Positions 1 to 24,932 are shown, numbered from the stretch's first letter. The stretch: DNA of 64,000 nucleotides from Listeria welshimeri serovar 6b str. SLCC5334 (GCF_000060285.1 NC_008555.1:434001-498000), one strand, 5' to 3'. Numbers and translations: made by a program. Notes: generated by a model not told the origin, from the sequence alone.

Positions 1-415
1 TTTTCATTGACGATTAATTCTATTTGAGCTAGTGAAAGTATGAGAGTCAAGTTGATTTTTAGGAACTTTTTCCCTTTATATAGAAGATTTAGAGCTAAAA
101 TTCAATAATAATACTTATTTCGGCATTTTAGTAAAGATATTTAATGGTTTGTATGCGAATTGTATAATTTTAAGCCTTTTTCCTTATCTGAAAGGTATAA
201 ATTCAGAGGGTGATTAGGAAGCTCGACAATTTTCATAACTAAGTGATATCAACGGTTTACTGGCATTTTATGATTTATAAGATGAAAAATGTTACGGAAA
301 AATGACGAGTATATACTAAATTCACGTAAAATCGTTGTAAATGCACATACAAATTTATCGTCGTTTCTACGATAATTAAGTTTGTGGAAGAGTTTTAGAA
401 AGGATGATTAAGCAG
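1..415. other. Left-edge stretch without a recognisable gene
   Basis: No convincing reading frame, tRNA, or terminator is seen here. The stretch is very AT-rich. A TATAAT hexamer at about 163-168 has only a weak upstream partner, so any promoter call is tentative. The region presumably carries the control sequences of the regulator that starts at 416. I looked for a PrfA-type palindrome (TTAACA-NN-TGTTAA) and did not find one. Confidence 0.4.
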
Positions 416-1051
416 ATGAAATATATTGAATACTACGAGTACATGAAAAAAGACGCCATTATATATGCTTATCTACTTAATAATTTTTCTTATGTATCTA
501 GAAAAGTAGAAACTTGGGAAAGCGTGACATTGGATCGCAAACATATTTTATTAGTGAAAAGCGGTGCGCTATTTGAAGAGAATGATGGGAAGAAGAGTGG
601 CATTGCGCGATGTTTCTTTCAAAAAAGCTTGTTTTTTCCAACAAGAAAATCTATTCAACTCAAAGCTTTCGAGACATCAGAAATTTGTTGTATAAGTGCA
701 GATGTAGTCTTTAGGAAACTAGAGGAAGACCAAATATTATCTGATTTTTTCTTGCAAATCGCAGAAAAAAACGAACAAGATTTAAAAAGACAAGTATTTT
801 TAGCAACTGAGAATCCAAAAAACAAAATTGTTTCTACACTTAATTTTCTATTAGAAAACAATTTTTCAAATAATGATATGACTGCCTTTCCAGTATGGTT
901 GCAGATGAACATTTTAGCAAAATTAGCAAATTGTTCTATTTCCACAATATCTTCTATTGTACATGAACTGCAAAACAAAGGAATGCTAGATATCCAATCC
1001 ACTCCTTGGAAACTCTTAGGAAGGAATATGAAACTCGAATATTATGAATAA
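416..1051 (+). CDS. Crp/Fnr-family (PrfA-like) transcriptional regulator
   Basis: This 211-aa protein has a degenerate cyclic-nucleotide-binding-like N-terminal half and a C-terminal winged helix (around LAKLANCSISTISSIVHELQ). That is the layout of the Listeria PrfA-like Crp/Fnr paralogues. An upstream in-frame ATG at 404 exists, but I chose 416 for two reasons. AAAGG at about 399 is better spaced to it. The product then aligns from residue 1, without gaps, to the paralogue at 15672 (MKYIEYYEYMKKD against MTFLELHQFIKDD). The gene lies directly upstream of the giant-protein/ATPase cluster on the same strand. The two paralogues bracket that cluster, so control of it is a reasonable inference. 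The ligand and DNA site are unknown. Confidence 0.75.
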   Translation: MKYIEYYEYMKKDAIIYAYLLNNFSYVSRKVETWESVTLDRKHILLVKSGALFEENDGKKSGIARCFFQKSLFFPTRKSIQLKAFETSEICCISADVVFRKLEEDQILSDFFLQIAEKNEQDLKRQVFLATENPKNKIVSTLNFLLENNFSNNDMTAFPVWLQMNILAKLANCSISTISSIVHELQNKGMLDIQSTPWKLLGRNMKLEYYE

Positions 1052-1180
1052 AAAATCTCAAAAACAATTTGAGAAATTAGCAAGTTAAGCAGTAATTTTT
1101 ATGGTACAAGTCTTGAAAAAACAAAATCAAGTACTTTTCCAAGCACACACAATTCAAAACAAAAAAAGAGGTGGAATTAG

Positions 1181-9588
<8,408 letters not shown>

Positions 9589-9635
9589 TAAGAAACACAG
9601 ACATTCACAGAAAAACAAACTCATACAGAAGGTAG

Positions 9636-15549
<5,914 letters not shown>

Positions 15550-15671
15550 TAGTAAAGCAAAGGCGTAAGTTCATAAAGAAAGTAATTCTATTTCGTGACA
15601 TTGAATATGATTAATAGAAATTATTAATTAGACTATTAGAAATTAGAATTGGATGAAAGGAAGTACAGAAA

Positions 15672-16280
15672 GTGACTTTTTTAGAATTACATCAATTTAT
15701 CAAAGATGATTCACTGATTGATTCATGGCTTAAAAAGAACTTTGAACTCGTGCCTCAGACTATAGAGATGGGGCAAGAAATCGAAATGAGTCATGAAGAA
15801 GTGATTATCATGAAAAACGGACTTCTACTACAGGAAAACATGGAAAAAAAGTCTAATATAGAACGTTTCTTTGCGGATCAACAAATCATATTTACGACTA
15901 GAGAAGATCTTTTATTATCAGCACTAGAAACTACTACCTACAGTATTATTTGTAAGGATGACTTATTTGATAAATTGGAACAACAACAGTTGCTACATCA
16001 CTTTTTTTTACAGGTAGCGGAGGATTTTGAACGAGATTTAGAGTGGGAGCGGACTTTAATTTCAGCTTATCCGAAAGAACGAGTAGAAATTATTTTAGCA
16101 AAGATTGTAAACCGTTATCACCTAGATCCAGTGAAAAATCCGATGTTTCCGAAGTGGTTAAAAATATATATGTTAGCAAGATTTGCAAAATGCTCAGTTA
16201 CAAAAACCTCAATGATTGTAAATGAGCTAGTAGAGAAAGGCGCAATTAATGTTAAATCAACACCTTGGTTGTTAACGTAG
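15672..16280 (+). CDS. Crp/Fnr-family (PrfA-like) transcriptional regulator
   Basis: The 202-aa paralogue of the regulator at 416 shares the C-terminal winged helix (LARFAKCSVTKTSMIVNELV) and the ending STPWLL against STPWKLL. The start is GTG after GAAAGGAAGT with eight bases between. It sits between the ATPase cluster and the 2753-aa adhesin, all on the same strand, and could control either. The cyclic-nucleotide pocket residues of true Crp are not recognisable, as in other PrfA-like proteins. Target sites are unknown. Confidence 0.75.
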   Translation: MTFLELHQFIKDDSLIDSWLKKNFELVPQTIEMGQEIEMSHEEVIIMKNGLLLQENMEKKSNIERFFADQQIIFTTREDLLLSALETTTYSIICKDDLFDKLEQQQLLHHFFLQVAEDFERDLEWERTLISAYPKERVEIILAKIVNRYHLDPVKNPMFPKWLKIYMLARFAKCSVTKTSMIVNELVEKGAINVKSTPWLLT

Positions 16281-16285
16281 CTTTT

Positions 16286-16387
16286 CCTTATAAATTTATC
16301 TGATATCCGTTAACTAGATAAATTTATAAGGAGAACATTACTGTGTGCAGGGAGTTTATAGCAAACGGTGATAATTCCACAAGCTAA
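16286..16387 (+). promoter_or_regulatory. Long leader hairpin with buried SD and possible short leader ORF
   Basis: Arms 16286-16301 and 16316-16331 are perfect 16-base inverted repeats with a 14-base loop. No U-tract follows on either strand, so this is not an ordinary terminator. The right arm contains AAGGAG, which would be buried in the RNA stem. Nine bases after it a GTG (16343) opens a 14-codon frame ending at 16387. The element lies just upstream of the giant adhesin, whose own SD (AAGGAGG) starts near 16415. A role in leader-based control, or as a DNA operator, is inference. Confidence 0.45.
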
Positions 16388-16429
16388 AATCCAAATTAAC
16401 AACCTAGAAAAATCAAGGAGGACAAAAAA

Positions 16430-19400
16430 GTGAAGAATTTTACGAAATTCAAAAAGTTAATTATTGCTACAATAGTTGGCTTACTAGTTTTCCAAAACGT
16501 TTCACCAGTTTTAGCAACAATTTCAGATGAAAAAGCTGGCGAAGCAACACTCAAAGTAGTGAAGGAAGACAAAGAAACCAAAGCAAAAATTAACGGTTCT
16601 ACATTTGAAGTGAAAGATAAACAAACAGGGGAAACAAAAAATCTTTCAATTTCAGAAAATGGAACTGGGGTACTTACTTCTCTTAATGAAGGGGAATACA
16701 CTGTCAAAGAAAAAACGGCAGCAGAAGGATACACTTTAGATGAAGAAGTGTATAACGTAACACTGACTAATAAAGAAGAAGTAGTCACATCTGTATCTAC
16801 AAAAGAAAAGCAAGAAACAGAAGTAACAGGTGAAGACACAACAAAAGACTCAACCTCCAAAGACACAACAACAAAAGATAACGACACAACAAAACAACCT
16901 GTCAAAGGTAATAACTTAAAAGCAGCAATTACTGATAATATTTTCCTAAAAGCAACTCTAAAAGATGGAACAGGAAAAGAATTTACAGAAGACCAACGTG
17001 TAAAAAATGGTGCTGCAGCAGTCATGGAACTGAATTTCGGATTCCAAGGAAAGAACTATAAAGCTGGGGACACATTCACTACAGTGTTACCAAATGAATT
17101 CGATTTCGGTACCAAAGATTTAAGTGGAGATTTCTTACCATCTACAGAAGCTTCATGGGCATTCAATGTAAAAACAAGAGAATTAACGATAACAATCTTA
17201 AAAGACGGTGTGCAAGAAGGGGATTATAATGTAGGCATTAACACTGCATTAAAAACTTTTACAAACACAGATGTCACTGATAGAAGTATTGTGTTTGATA
17301 CAGCAGGAGCGAATACAGTTTATAATATTGATATCATTCCAGTAATCGCTGATGCAACCACTGTTTCAGTTACACCATCTCCAAGTAATGTTAATCCAGA
17401 TAAAGCAACTGTGGATGCATTATTTAACTTAACAAAAGAAAATAATGCCAAAGGGGATCTTAGGTTATCGGATAGTGCAATAAACGGTTCATCAACCATA
17501 GACAGAAATACGATAAAAGTATATTCCAGTGATGTAAGTGCTGGCGGAACATTTATGGGTACGAAAAAGTTATTAGTGGAAGGTACAGACTATACATTAA
17601 CTTATACAGCAACTGGAATTACAGTTTCTCTAATGGGTGGATTGGCTGGAAAAGGCTATGAAGTATCTTATGACCGGACTATTAATAAACCTTCACCAAA
17701 TCTTAGTTTATTAACCACTACTGCCTATACAATTGGCGATGATGTCACACTATCAAGTAAGTCTGGAAATGCTGAAGTGCGAATGAATAATTACAAGCAT
17801 ATGGAGAAAAAAGGTACTTATTATGCTGGTACACAAACAATCGAGTGGGTAATTAACTTTAACTATGATCAAAGTGAAATAACGCCATCCACGGTGTTAA
17901 CGGATATTGTGAATGATAATGGTATATCTTATGTACCAAACTCATTCAAAATAAATGAAGTAACTTTTAATCAATCCACATTACAGCCAAAAGTTGGGGG
18001 CGATGCTTCTGCTGATTGGAATACATCAGCAAATGCAGCGAATGGAGATTTTAATACCACTTACAAGGGAACCTCCAATAAAGCATACCAAATTACTTAC
18101 ACTACAAAAGTAACAGATTTCAAATCTAGAACAATCAAGAATGAAATCACTGATCAAAAAGGAGAAGCAGCCATAGCTTCTTTGGTTATCCAACCAAATG
18201 TAATCAAAAAAAGTGGCGGTTCCATTGATTACTTTAATAACAAGATGACATGGACAATTGCTGCAAATACCGACAGACTTACTATGAGAGACATGACGAT
18301 TGCAGATGAATTTTCTCCAGGTGTCAAAAGCTTAGAAAGTTATACAGTAGAAGCGTACACAGATAATGTTAATAGTGTTGTATTACAAGAAGGAAAAGAT
18401 TATACAATAGAAAGAACTGACTCGCCTAGAGGATTTGTTATCAGAATGATTGGTGACTATGCAACAACCAATAAACGAATATTAGTCACCATAGAGACCA
18501 ATATTGATTTAGCTGATGTGGCGACTACACTGAATAATACAGCCCTTATTACTTATTATGATGATGATGTTTATTACAGTGATCAATCATCAGCTATTGT
18601 AACACCAGATTCTTCGATAATGAATAATGGAGCTAAATATGGTACTTATAATCAAAATACAGGAAACATTGATTGGATTGTATCTTTAAATGCTAAGTCC
18701 ACTAATAGCCAAAAATTAATTTTCGATGATGATATGCCTACAGGAGTAACTTATGTAGAAGGATCACTACAATATCGTAATGTTGCTTCATCAAATGAAA
18801 TGACAAGTTTAAGTATACCTTTGAGTTCTACAGGGGTGCTTGCGAAGCCTGGAGATAGTAACTATCCAACAGCTATCGATGCAAGTGCTAAAAAAATACA
18901 TTTAGAATTTGCTAATTTAGGTACAGGAAAAGTTTTTGTGAAATATAGTACTAAACCAGACAATAAGTGGTATTTTACACAATATGTGAACAATGCAGCC
19001 AAAGTCTCAGATAATGGAGCAAACGAAAGAACATATTCTTATTCAGCTTATGCGAGCGTTATTAACAGAGCACTTACAAAAACAGGGGTAATTGATACAA
19101 CCTATGCTAATAAAATTAACTGGACTACAGAACTTACGAGTATTTCCCCAGAGAGACCTGTTTCAAATCCGTTAATTACGGACACAATGGAAATCGGTAC
19201 AACTGGTGCACAACTTGTAAAAAGTAGTTTTAGAGTAACAAATAGCACAACAGGTGACACAATTGATCCGCAGTATTATGATATTACATTTGATGGCAAT
19301 AACTTCAATGTACAATTCAAAAATTATACTGCTACTGCGCCAATCAAAGTAGAGTATAGTACTATTAGTTTACTCTCAGGAGCAGTTAGCAATACAGCAT

Positions 19401-22400
19401 CAGTAGCATCACCTGATTATGGTACGCTTGCGTTATCCTATAGAAACAAGACAACTATTTTATCTCCAACATTCACAATGGGTAGTGGAACCGGGATTGC
19501 AACAATTGGTTCACTAGAAATTACAAAAGTGGATAAAGATGATAGTTCGAAAAAACTAGCAGGCGCTAAATTCCAACTTTATACACTTGATGGAGAAACT
19601 GCTGGGCCAGAAGTAACTACTAACTCAGAAGGTAAAGCTATTTTTGATAGCATTCAATCCGGAAGATATAAGTTAGTTGAAACAGCGGCACCAGTAGGAT
19701 ATACACTTAGTGATGAATATAAGGATGGAAAAGAAATTGTTGTAGGTGCTGATGGTTCTGTTACATCACTAACTATCCAAAATACAGCAAAAACAGGCAA
19801 TGTTGTTTTAACAAAAGAAGATAGTAAAACAAAAACCACTCTAGCTGGAGCGGAATTTGAATTACAAACAGCAACAGGTACAAAAGTACAAGATAATTTA
19901 GTATCCGATGTGAATGGTCGAATTGAAGTAAGCAATTTAGCACCAGGAGATTACAAATTTATCGAAACAAAAGCACCAGCAGGTTACGAGCTAGATGCAA
20001 CACCAGCAACATTTACAATCGGATTTAACCAAACAACACCAGTTACAATTACTAAAGGAAACACAGAAAAAACTGGTAGCGTAGTGTTAACTAAAGAAGA
20101 TAGTAAAACAAAAGCTGCATTAGCAGGAGCAGAATTTGAATTACAAACATCCGCTGGCACAAAAGTACAAGATAAACTAGTAACAGGTACAGACGGTAAA
20201 TTAGAAGTGAAAGACCTAACACCTGGAGATTATCAATTAATAGAAACAGCAGCTCCAACAGGTTATCAGTTAGACGCAACACCAGTAACATTTACGATTG
20301 CCTTTAACCAAACAGCAGCTGTGAATGTAACAAAAGACAACATAGCTAAATCAGGTAGTGTCATTCTCACTAAAGAGGATAGCGTGACAAAAGCCGCTTT
20401 ATCAGGAGCAGAGTTTGAGTTGCAAACATCCACCGGTACAAAAGTAGCGGAAAACTTAGTATCAGACACAAATGGTAAAATCGAAGTGAAAGATTTAACA
20501 CCTGGAGATTATAAGTTTATTGAAACAAAAGCACCAGCTGGTTATCAGTTAGATGCAACTCCATTAGCTTTCACTATTACAAATAATCAATCAGCAGCTT
20601 TAAAAGTAACAAAAGACAACACAGCTAAAGCAGGTAGCGTAACTCTTACAAAAGAAGATAGCGCAACAAAAGCTAAATTAGCTGGAGCAGAATTTGAATT
20701 ACAAAATGCAAGTGGAACAAAACTACAAGAAAACTTAGTAACAGATGCAAACGGAGTGCTTGAAGTAAGTGATCTAGCACCTGGAGATTACCAATTTGTC
20801 GAAACAAAAGCACCAACAGGTTATCAGTTAGATGCAACAGCAGTAGCATTTACAATTGAATTTAACCAAACCGCAGCTACAAATGTAGTCAAAGACAACA
20901 CAGCCAAAACAGGTAGCGTTGTGCTAACAAAAGAAGACAGCGCAACAAAAGCCAAACTAGCTGGAGCAGAATTTGAACTACAAACAGCAACAGGCACAAA
21001 AGTAGCAGACAAATTAGTAACAGATGCTGATGGAAAATTAGAAGTAAAAGATCTAGCACCTGGAGATTACCAATTTGTCGAAACAAAAGCACCAACAGGT
21101 TACGCGCTAGACGCAACACCAGCAACATTTACCGTTGCATTTAATCAAGCAGTAGCAGCAACCGTAACAAAAGATAACACACAAAAAACAGGTAGTGTCA
21201 TTCTGACAAAAGAAGATAGCGTAACAAAAGCTGCTTTATCTGGAGCAGAATTTGAACTGCAAAACGCATCAGGAACTAAGTTAGATGATAAATTAGTAAC
21301 CGATGCAAGCGGAAAACTAGAATTAAAAGATTTAGCGCCAGGCAATTACCAATTAGTAGAAACAGCAGCACCAGCAGGATACAAACTCGATGCAACACCA
21401 GTAGCATTTACAATTGAGTTTAACCAAGCAGACGCTGTAAAAGTTACTAAAGAAAACGTAGCAAAAGCAGGAAGTGTCGTACTAACTAAACAAGATAGTG
21501 CTTCTAAAGCTGGACTAGCTGGAGCAGAATTCGAGTTACAAAATGCATCAGGAACTAAAGTAAGCGATAAATTAGTAACAGATGCAAATGGTAAAATAGA
21601 AATAAATGATTTGGCACCAGGCGATTACCAATTTGTGGAAACAAAAGCACCAGTTGGTTATGAACTTGATGCAACACCTGTAACCTTCACCATTGCATTC
21701 AACCAAAGTGGAGCTACAAGTGTCGTGAAAGAAAACACAGCCAAAACAGGTAGCGTCGTGTTAACAAAAGAAGCTAGCACAACAAAAGCTGCCCTAGCTG
21801 GAGCAGAGTTTGAATTACAAACATCCATCGGAACAAAAATTACAAGTAATTTAGTAACGGATGCAGATGGAAAATTAGTAGTAACAGATTTAGCACCAGG
21901 AACGTATCAGTTTGTGGAAACAAAAGCACCAACAGGTTATCAAGTAGATTCCACTCCACTGACATTTACTATCGTGTTAAATCAAACAGAAGCTTTACAA
22001 ATCAGTAAAGAAAATACAGCTAAAACAGGTAGTGTTGTGCTTGCGAAAGAAGATAGCAAAACAAAAGCTGCCTTAGCTGGAGCAGAATTTGAACTTCAAA
22101 ATGGTTCAGGAACAAAAGTACAAGAAAAATTAGTAACAGCAGCGAATGGTAAACTAGTCATTAATGATTTAGCACCAGGAGATTACCAATTGGTAGAAAC
22201 AAAAGCGCCAACTGGTTATGACTTAAATGCAACACCAGTACCATTTACGATTACATTTAATCAAGCAACAGCGGTAAATGTAACAAAAGAAAACACACAA
22301 ACAACAGGTAGCGTTGTTCTGACGAAAGAAGATAGCGTATCAAAAGCCGCTTTATCTGGAGCAGAATTTGAGTTACAAACAGCTACTGGAACCAAACTAC

Positions 22401-24691
22401 AAGATAAACTAGTAACAAATACAAGTGGTAAATTGGAAGTGAAAGACTTAGCACCAGGGGATTACCAATTGGTAGAAACGAAAGCACCAACTGGTTATGA
22501 TCTGAATGCAACACCAGTACCATTTACGATTACATTTAACCAAGCAACAGCAGTAAATGTAACAAAAGAAAATACAGCTAAAGCAGGCGGAGCTATTTTA
22601 ACAAAAGAAGATAGTGTAACAAAAGCTGGATTAGCTGGAGCAGAATTCGAACTACAAACATCAACTGGAACAAAAGTACAAGACAAATTAGTAACAGATG
22701 CTAGTGGTAAATTAGTAGTTAATGATTTACTTCCGGGCGATTATCAATTTGTCGAAACAAAAGCACCAACAGGTTATCAAATGGATGCAACACCAGTTAA
22801 ATTCACAATTGTCTTTAATCAAAGTGGTGCAACTAATGTAACAAAAGATAATGTTGCTAAAACAGGCAGTGTTACTTTAACAAAAGAAGACAGTGTTACA
22901 AAAGACGTATTAGCTGGAGCAGAGTTTGAATTACAAACATCTACAGGTACAAAAGTAGGTGGAACGCTTGTGACAGATGCAGACGGAAAAGTAACTGTGA
23001 ACGACTTAGCACCAGGCGATTACCAATTTGTCGAAACAAAAGCACCAACAGGTTATCAGTTAGATGCAGCACCAAAAGCATTCACAATTGCATTTAATCA
23101 ATCAGAAGCTTTAAAAGTAACGATTGATAATGTAGCTAAAACAGGAAGCGTAAGTTTAACAAAAGAAGATAGCGTAACAAAAGCTGGTTTATCCGGAGCA
23201 GAATTTGAAGTCCAAAACGCATCAGGTACAAAAGTGAAAGACAATCTTGTAACAGATGCAGACGGCAAATTAATCGTGAAAGATTTAGCACCAGGCGACT
23301 ATCAATTTGTAGAAACAAAAGCACCAACAGGCTATCAATTAGATGCAGCACCAGTTAAATTTACTGTTGCATTTAATCAATCAGAAGCTGTACAAGTAAC
23401 AAAAGCAAATGTAGCTAAAACAGGAAGCGTAACATTAACAAAAGAAGATAGCGTAACAAAAGCTGGTTTATCCGGAGCAGAATTTGAAGTTCAAAACGCA
23501 TCAGGTACAAAAGTGAAAGACAATCTTGTAACAGATGCAGACGGAAAAGTAACCGTGAAAGACCTAGCACCAGGCGACTATCAATTCGTAGAAACAAAAG
23601 CACCAACAGGTTATCAGTTAGACGGAACGCCGAAAGCATTTACGATTACATTTAATCAAACGGAAACACTAAATGTAACGAAAGAGAATGTAGCTAAAAC
23701 AGGAAGCGTAACGTTAACAAAAGAAGATAGCGTAACAAAAGCTGCTTTATCCGGAGCAGAATTTGAAGTCCAAAACGCGGCAGGTACAAAAGTAGAAGGC
23801 GACCTTGTAACAAATGCAGACGGAAAAGTAACTGTGAAAGACTTAGCGCCAGGCGATTATCAATTTGTTGAAACAAAAGCACCAAAAGGATATGACTTGG
23901 ATGCAAAACCAGTTAAATTCACTATCGCATTTAACCAAGATGAACCATTACAAGTATCTAAAACAAACAAAATGTCTACAGGATCTGTTGTATTAACTAA
24001 GTTGGACGGCCAATCTAAAGCTCCACTTGCGAATGCAACATTCAAATTAGTAGATAAAAACGATAAAGTTATGAAGACCGTAACAACGGATAAAAACGGA
24101 AAAATTGAAATCACTAATTTAGTTCCTGGCGATTATCAATTAATCGAAACAAAAGCACCAGCAGGATATGAATTAGATACGGTTCCAGTGAAAGTGAAAA
24201 TTGATTTTGCGCAACTATCAGCACATCAAGTTATTAAAACAAACACAAAATCAGTTGTAAGTGGAACAGTGACCGCTGAATTTGTTGATACAAAAGGAAA
24301 CAAACTTTCCGACAAAGAGATTTATACAGGTGTAGTTGGCGATAAATATGTTACAAAAGCAAAAGAAATCGCTGGTTATAAATTAACGAAAACTCCTGCA
24401 AACCAAGCAGGCGTATACAAAGATTCACCACAAACAGTAACTTATGTATACGAAAAAGTTAGTGACCCAATCGTTATTAACCCAACAAACCCAACAAAAC
24501 CAACAAACCCAACAAACCCAACAAAACCATCTAAATCTCAAAACACTGGAAATAAATCAACAACAACTAAAGAAGTGAAAAAACTTCCTTCAACTGGGGA
24601 CGAATTCCCATACGATATGTTGTTTACTGGTTTATTTGTAAGTACTCTTGGTTTATTCTTACTAAGAAAAACAAAAGTTGAAAGCAAATAA
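16430..24691 (+). CDS. Giant LPXTG adhesin with CnaB-type repeats, 2753 aa
   Basis: The GTG start follows AAGGAGG. A signal peptide (residues 1-30, ending VLA) precedes one SpaA/CnaB-like domain (about 37-120) and a Thr/Lys linker. A large adhesive region (about 160-1015) follows, built of all-beta modules like those of collagen-binding MSCRAMMs. Another CnaB module sits at about 1022-1120. Next are fifteen 93-residue CnaB units (1121-2515) and a diverged sixteenth. A MucBP-like module, a Pro/Thr-rich wall-spanning segment and LPSTG (2719-2723) with a hydrophobic helix and basic tail complete the protein. In each unit the Lys of LTKED and the Glu of the VETKAP motif fit intramolecular isopeptide bonds. 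Sortase A attachment and host or matrix adhesion are expected from the family; the ligand is unknown. Confidence 0.9.
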   Translation: MKNFTKFKKLIIATIVGLLVFQNVSPVLATISDEKAGEATLKVVKEDKETKAKINGSTFEVKDKQTGETKNLSISENGTGVLTSLNEGEYTVKEKTAAEGYTLDEEVYNVTLTNKEEVVTSVSTKEKQETEVTGEDTTKDSTSKDTTTKDNDTTKQPVKGNNLKAAITDNIFLKATLKDGTGKEFTEDQRVKNGAAAVMELNFGFQGKNYKAGDTFTTVLPNEFDFGTKDLSGDFLPSTEASWAFNVKTRELTITILKDGVQEGDYNVGINTALKTFTNTDVTDRSIVFDTAGANTVYNIDIIPVIADATTVSVTPSPSNVNPDKATVDALFNLTKENNAKGDLRLSDSAINGSSTIDRNTIKVYSSDVSAGGTFMGTKKLLVEGTDYTLTYTATGITVSLMGGLAGKGYEVSYDRTINKPSPNLSLLTTTAYTIGDDVTLSSKSGNAEVRMNNYKHMEKKGTYYAGTQTIEWVINFNYDQSEITPSTVLTDIVNDNGISYVPNSFKINEVTFNQSTLQPKVGGDASADWNTSANAANGDFNTTYKGTSNKAYQITYTTKVTDFKSRTIKNEITDQKGEAAIASLVIQPNVIKKSGGSIDYFNNKMTWTIAANTDRLTMRDMTIADEFSPGVKSLESYTVEAYTDNVNSVVLQEGKDYTIERTDSPRGFVIRMIGDYATTNKRILVTIETNIDLADVATTLNNTALITYYDDDVYYSDQSSAIVTPDSSIMNNGAKYGTYNQNTGNIDWIVSLNAKSTNSQKLIFDDDMPTGVTYVEGSLQYRNVASSNEMTSLSIPLSSTGVLAKPGDSNYPTAIDASAKKIHLEFANLGTGKVFVKYSTKPDNKWYFTQYVNNAAKVSDNGANERTYSYSAYASVINRALTKTGVIDTTYANKINWTTELTSISPERPVSNPLITDTMEIGTTGAQLVKSSFRVTNSTTGDTIDPQYYDITFDGNNFNVQFKNYTATAPIKVEYSTISLLSGAVSNTASVASPDYGTLALSYRNKTTILSPTFTMGSGTGIATIGSLEITKVDKDDSSKKLAGAKFQLYTLDGETAGPEVTTNSEGKAIFDSIQSGRYKLVETAAPVGYTLSDEYKDGKEIVVGADGSVTSLTIQNTAKTGNVVLTKEDSKTKTTLAGAEFELQTATGTKVQDNLVSDVNGRIEVSNLAPGDYKFIETKAPAGYELDATPATFTIGFNQTTPVTITKGNTEKTGSVVLTKEDSKTKAALAGAEFELQTSAGTKVQDKLVTGTDGKLEVKDLTPGDYQLIETAAPTGYQLDATPVTFTIAFNQTAAVNVTKDNIAKSGSVILTKEDSVTKAALSGAEFELQTSTGTKVAENLVSDTNGKIEVKDLTPGDYKFIETKAPAGYQLDATPLAFTITNNQSAALKVTKDNTAKAGSVTLTKEDSATKAKLAGAEFELQNASGTKLQENLVTDANGVLEVSDLAPGDYQFVETKAPTGYQLDATAVAFTIEFNQTAATNVVKDNTAKTGSVVLTKEDSATKAKLAGAEFELQTATGTKVADKLVTDADGKLEVKDLAPGDYQFVETKAPTGYALDATPATFTVAFNQAVAATVTKDNTQKTGSVILTKEDSVTKAALSGAEFELQNASGTKLDDKLVTDASGKLELKDLAPGNYQLVETAAPAGYKLDATPVAFTIEFNQADAVKVTKENVAKAGSVVLTKQDSASKAGLAGAEFELQNASGTKVSDKLVTDANGKIEINDLAPGDYQFVETKAPVGYELDATPVTFTIAFNQSGATSVVKENTAKTGSVVLTKEASTTKAALAGAEFELQTSIGTKITSNLVTDADGKLVVTDLAPGTYQFVETKAPTGYQVDSTPLTFTIVLNQTEALQISKENTAKTGSVVLAKEDSKTKAALAGAEFELQNGSGTKVQEKLVTAANGKLVINDLAPGDYQLVETKAPTGYDLNATPVPFTITFNQATAVNVTKENTQTTGSVVLTKEDSVSKAALSGAEFELQTATGTKLQDKLVTNTSGKLEVKDLAPGDYQLVETKAPTGYDLNATPVPFTITFNQATAVNVTKENTAKAGGAILTKEDSVTKAGLAGAEFELQTSTGTKVQDKLVTDASGKLVVNDLLPGDYQFVETKAPTGYQMDATPVKFTIVFNQSGATNVTKDNVAKTGSVTLTKEDSVTKDVLAGAEFELQTSTGTKVGGTLVTDADGKVTVNDLAPGDYQFVETKAPTGYQLDAAPKAFTIAFNQSEALKVTIDNVAKTGSVSLTKEDSVTKAGLSGAEFEVQNASGTKVKDNLVTDADGKLIVKDLAPGDYQFVETKAPTGYQLDAAPVKFTVAFNQSEAVQVTKANVAKTGSVTLTKEDSVTKAGLSGAEFEVQNASGTKVKDNLVTDADGKVTVKDLAPGDYQFVETKAPTGYQLDGTPKAFTITFNQTETLNVTKENVAKTGSVTLTKEDSVTKAALSGAEFEVQNAAGTKVEGDLVTNADGKVTVKDLAPGDYQFVETKAPKGYDLDAKPVKFTIAFNQDEPLQVSKTNKMSTGSVVLTKLDGQSKAPLANATFKLVDKNDKVMKTVTTDKNGKIEITNLVPGDYQLIETKAPAGYELDTVPVKVKIDFAQLSAHQVIKTNTKSVVSGTVTAEFVDTKGNKLSDKEIYTGVVGDKYVTKAKEIAGYKLTKTPANQAGVYKDSPQTVTYVYEKVSDPIVINPTNPTKPTNPTNPTKPSKSQNTGNKSTTTKEVKKLPSTGDEFPYDMLFTGLFVSTLGLFLLRKTKVESK
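19790..23974 (+). repeat. Fifteen tandem 279-bp units encoding CnaB domains
   Basis: Each unit encodes 93 residues beginning K(T/A/S)GSVxLTKED and ending near VTKDN. The distance from the first to the sixteenth unit start is 4185 bases, exactly fifteen times 279, so no unit has gained or lost a codon. Units 9/10 and 13/14 are nearly identical over long stretches, which points to recent duplication or gene conversion. The sixteenth unit (from 23975) is diverged. Copy number is likely to vary between strains. Confidence 0.95.
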
Positions 24692-24736
24692 GAACACCAA
24701 AAGAAGATTAGCTAAAGAGTAAACAAAAACTGAAAA

Positions 24737-24786
24737 GAAGTAGAAACTTTGTAGATTTTTTAAACAAAGCTTTCTACTTCTTTTTT
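24737..24786 (+). terminator. Rho-independent terminator after the giant adhesin
   Basis: The stem GAAGTAGAAACTTTG pairs with CAAAGCTTTCTACTTC (one bulge) and six T follow. It lies 46 bases after the adhesin stop codon. Confidence 0.85.
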
Positions 24787-24932
24787 GCTCGTGAAAAGTT
24801 TGTAATTTTTGTTTAAAAGTAGTAAATCCATTATAATTAAAATGATAGAATAAAAAAACGCTTCGATATAAAATACTGAATTTTTAAATCTACTTATTAT
24901 TATTAATCAAATGGGAGAGGAAGTTATTTAAA

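Noticed and set aside
1-403. PrfA box in the left-edge region
   Set aside because: No TTAACA-NN-TGTTAA-like palindrome could be found.
16286-16331. Hairpin as a simple terminator of the Crp-like gene
   Set aside because: No T-run follows on either strand and the stem is almost pure AT with an SD inside.
19790-23974. CRISPR-like array
   Set aside because: Repeats are 279 bp, contiguous and in frame with protein domains; there are no short repeats with unique spacers.
19654-24114. Long antisense frames across the adhesin repeats
   Set aside because: They repeat with the 279-bp period, have no ribosome-binding sites and are shadows of biased codon use in the CnaB units.
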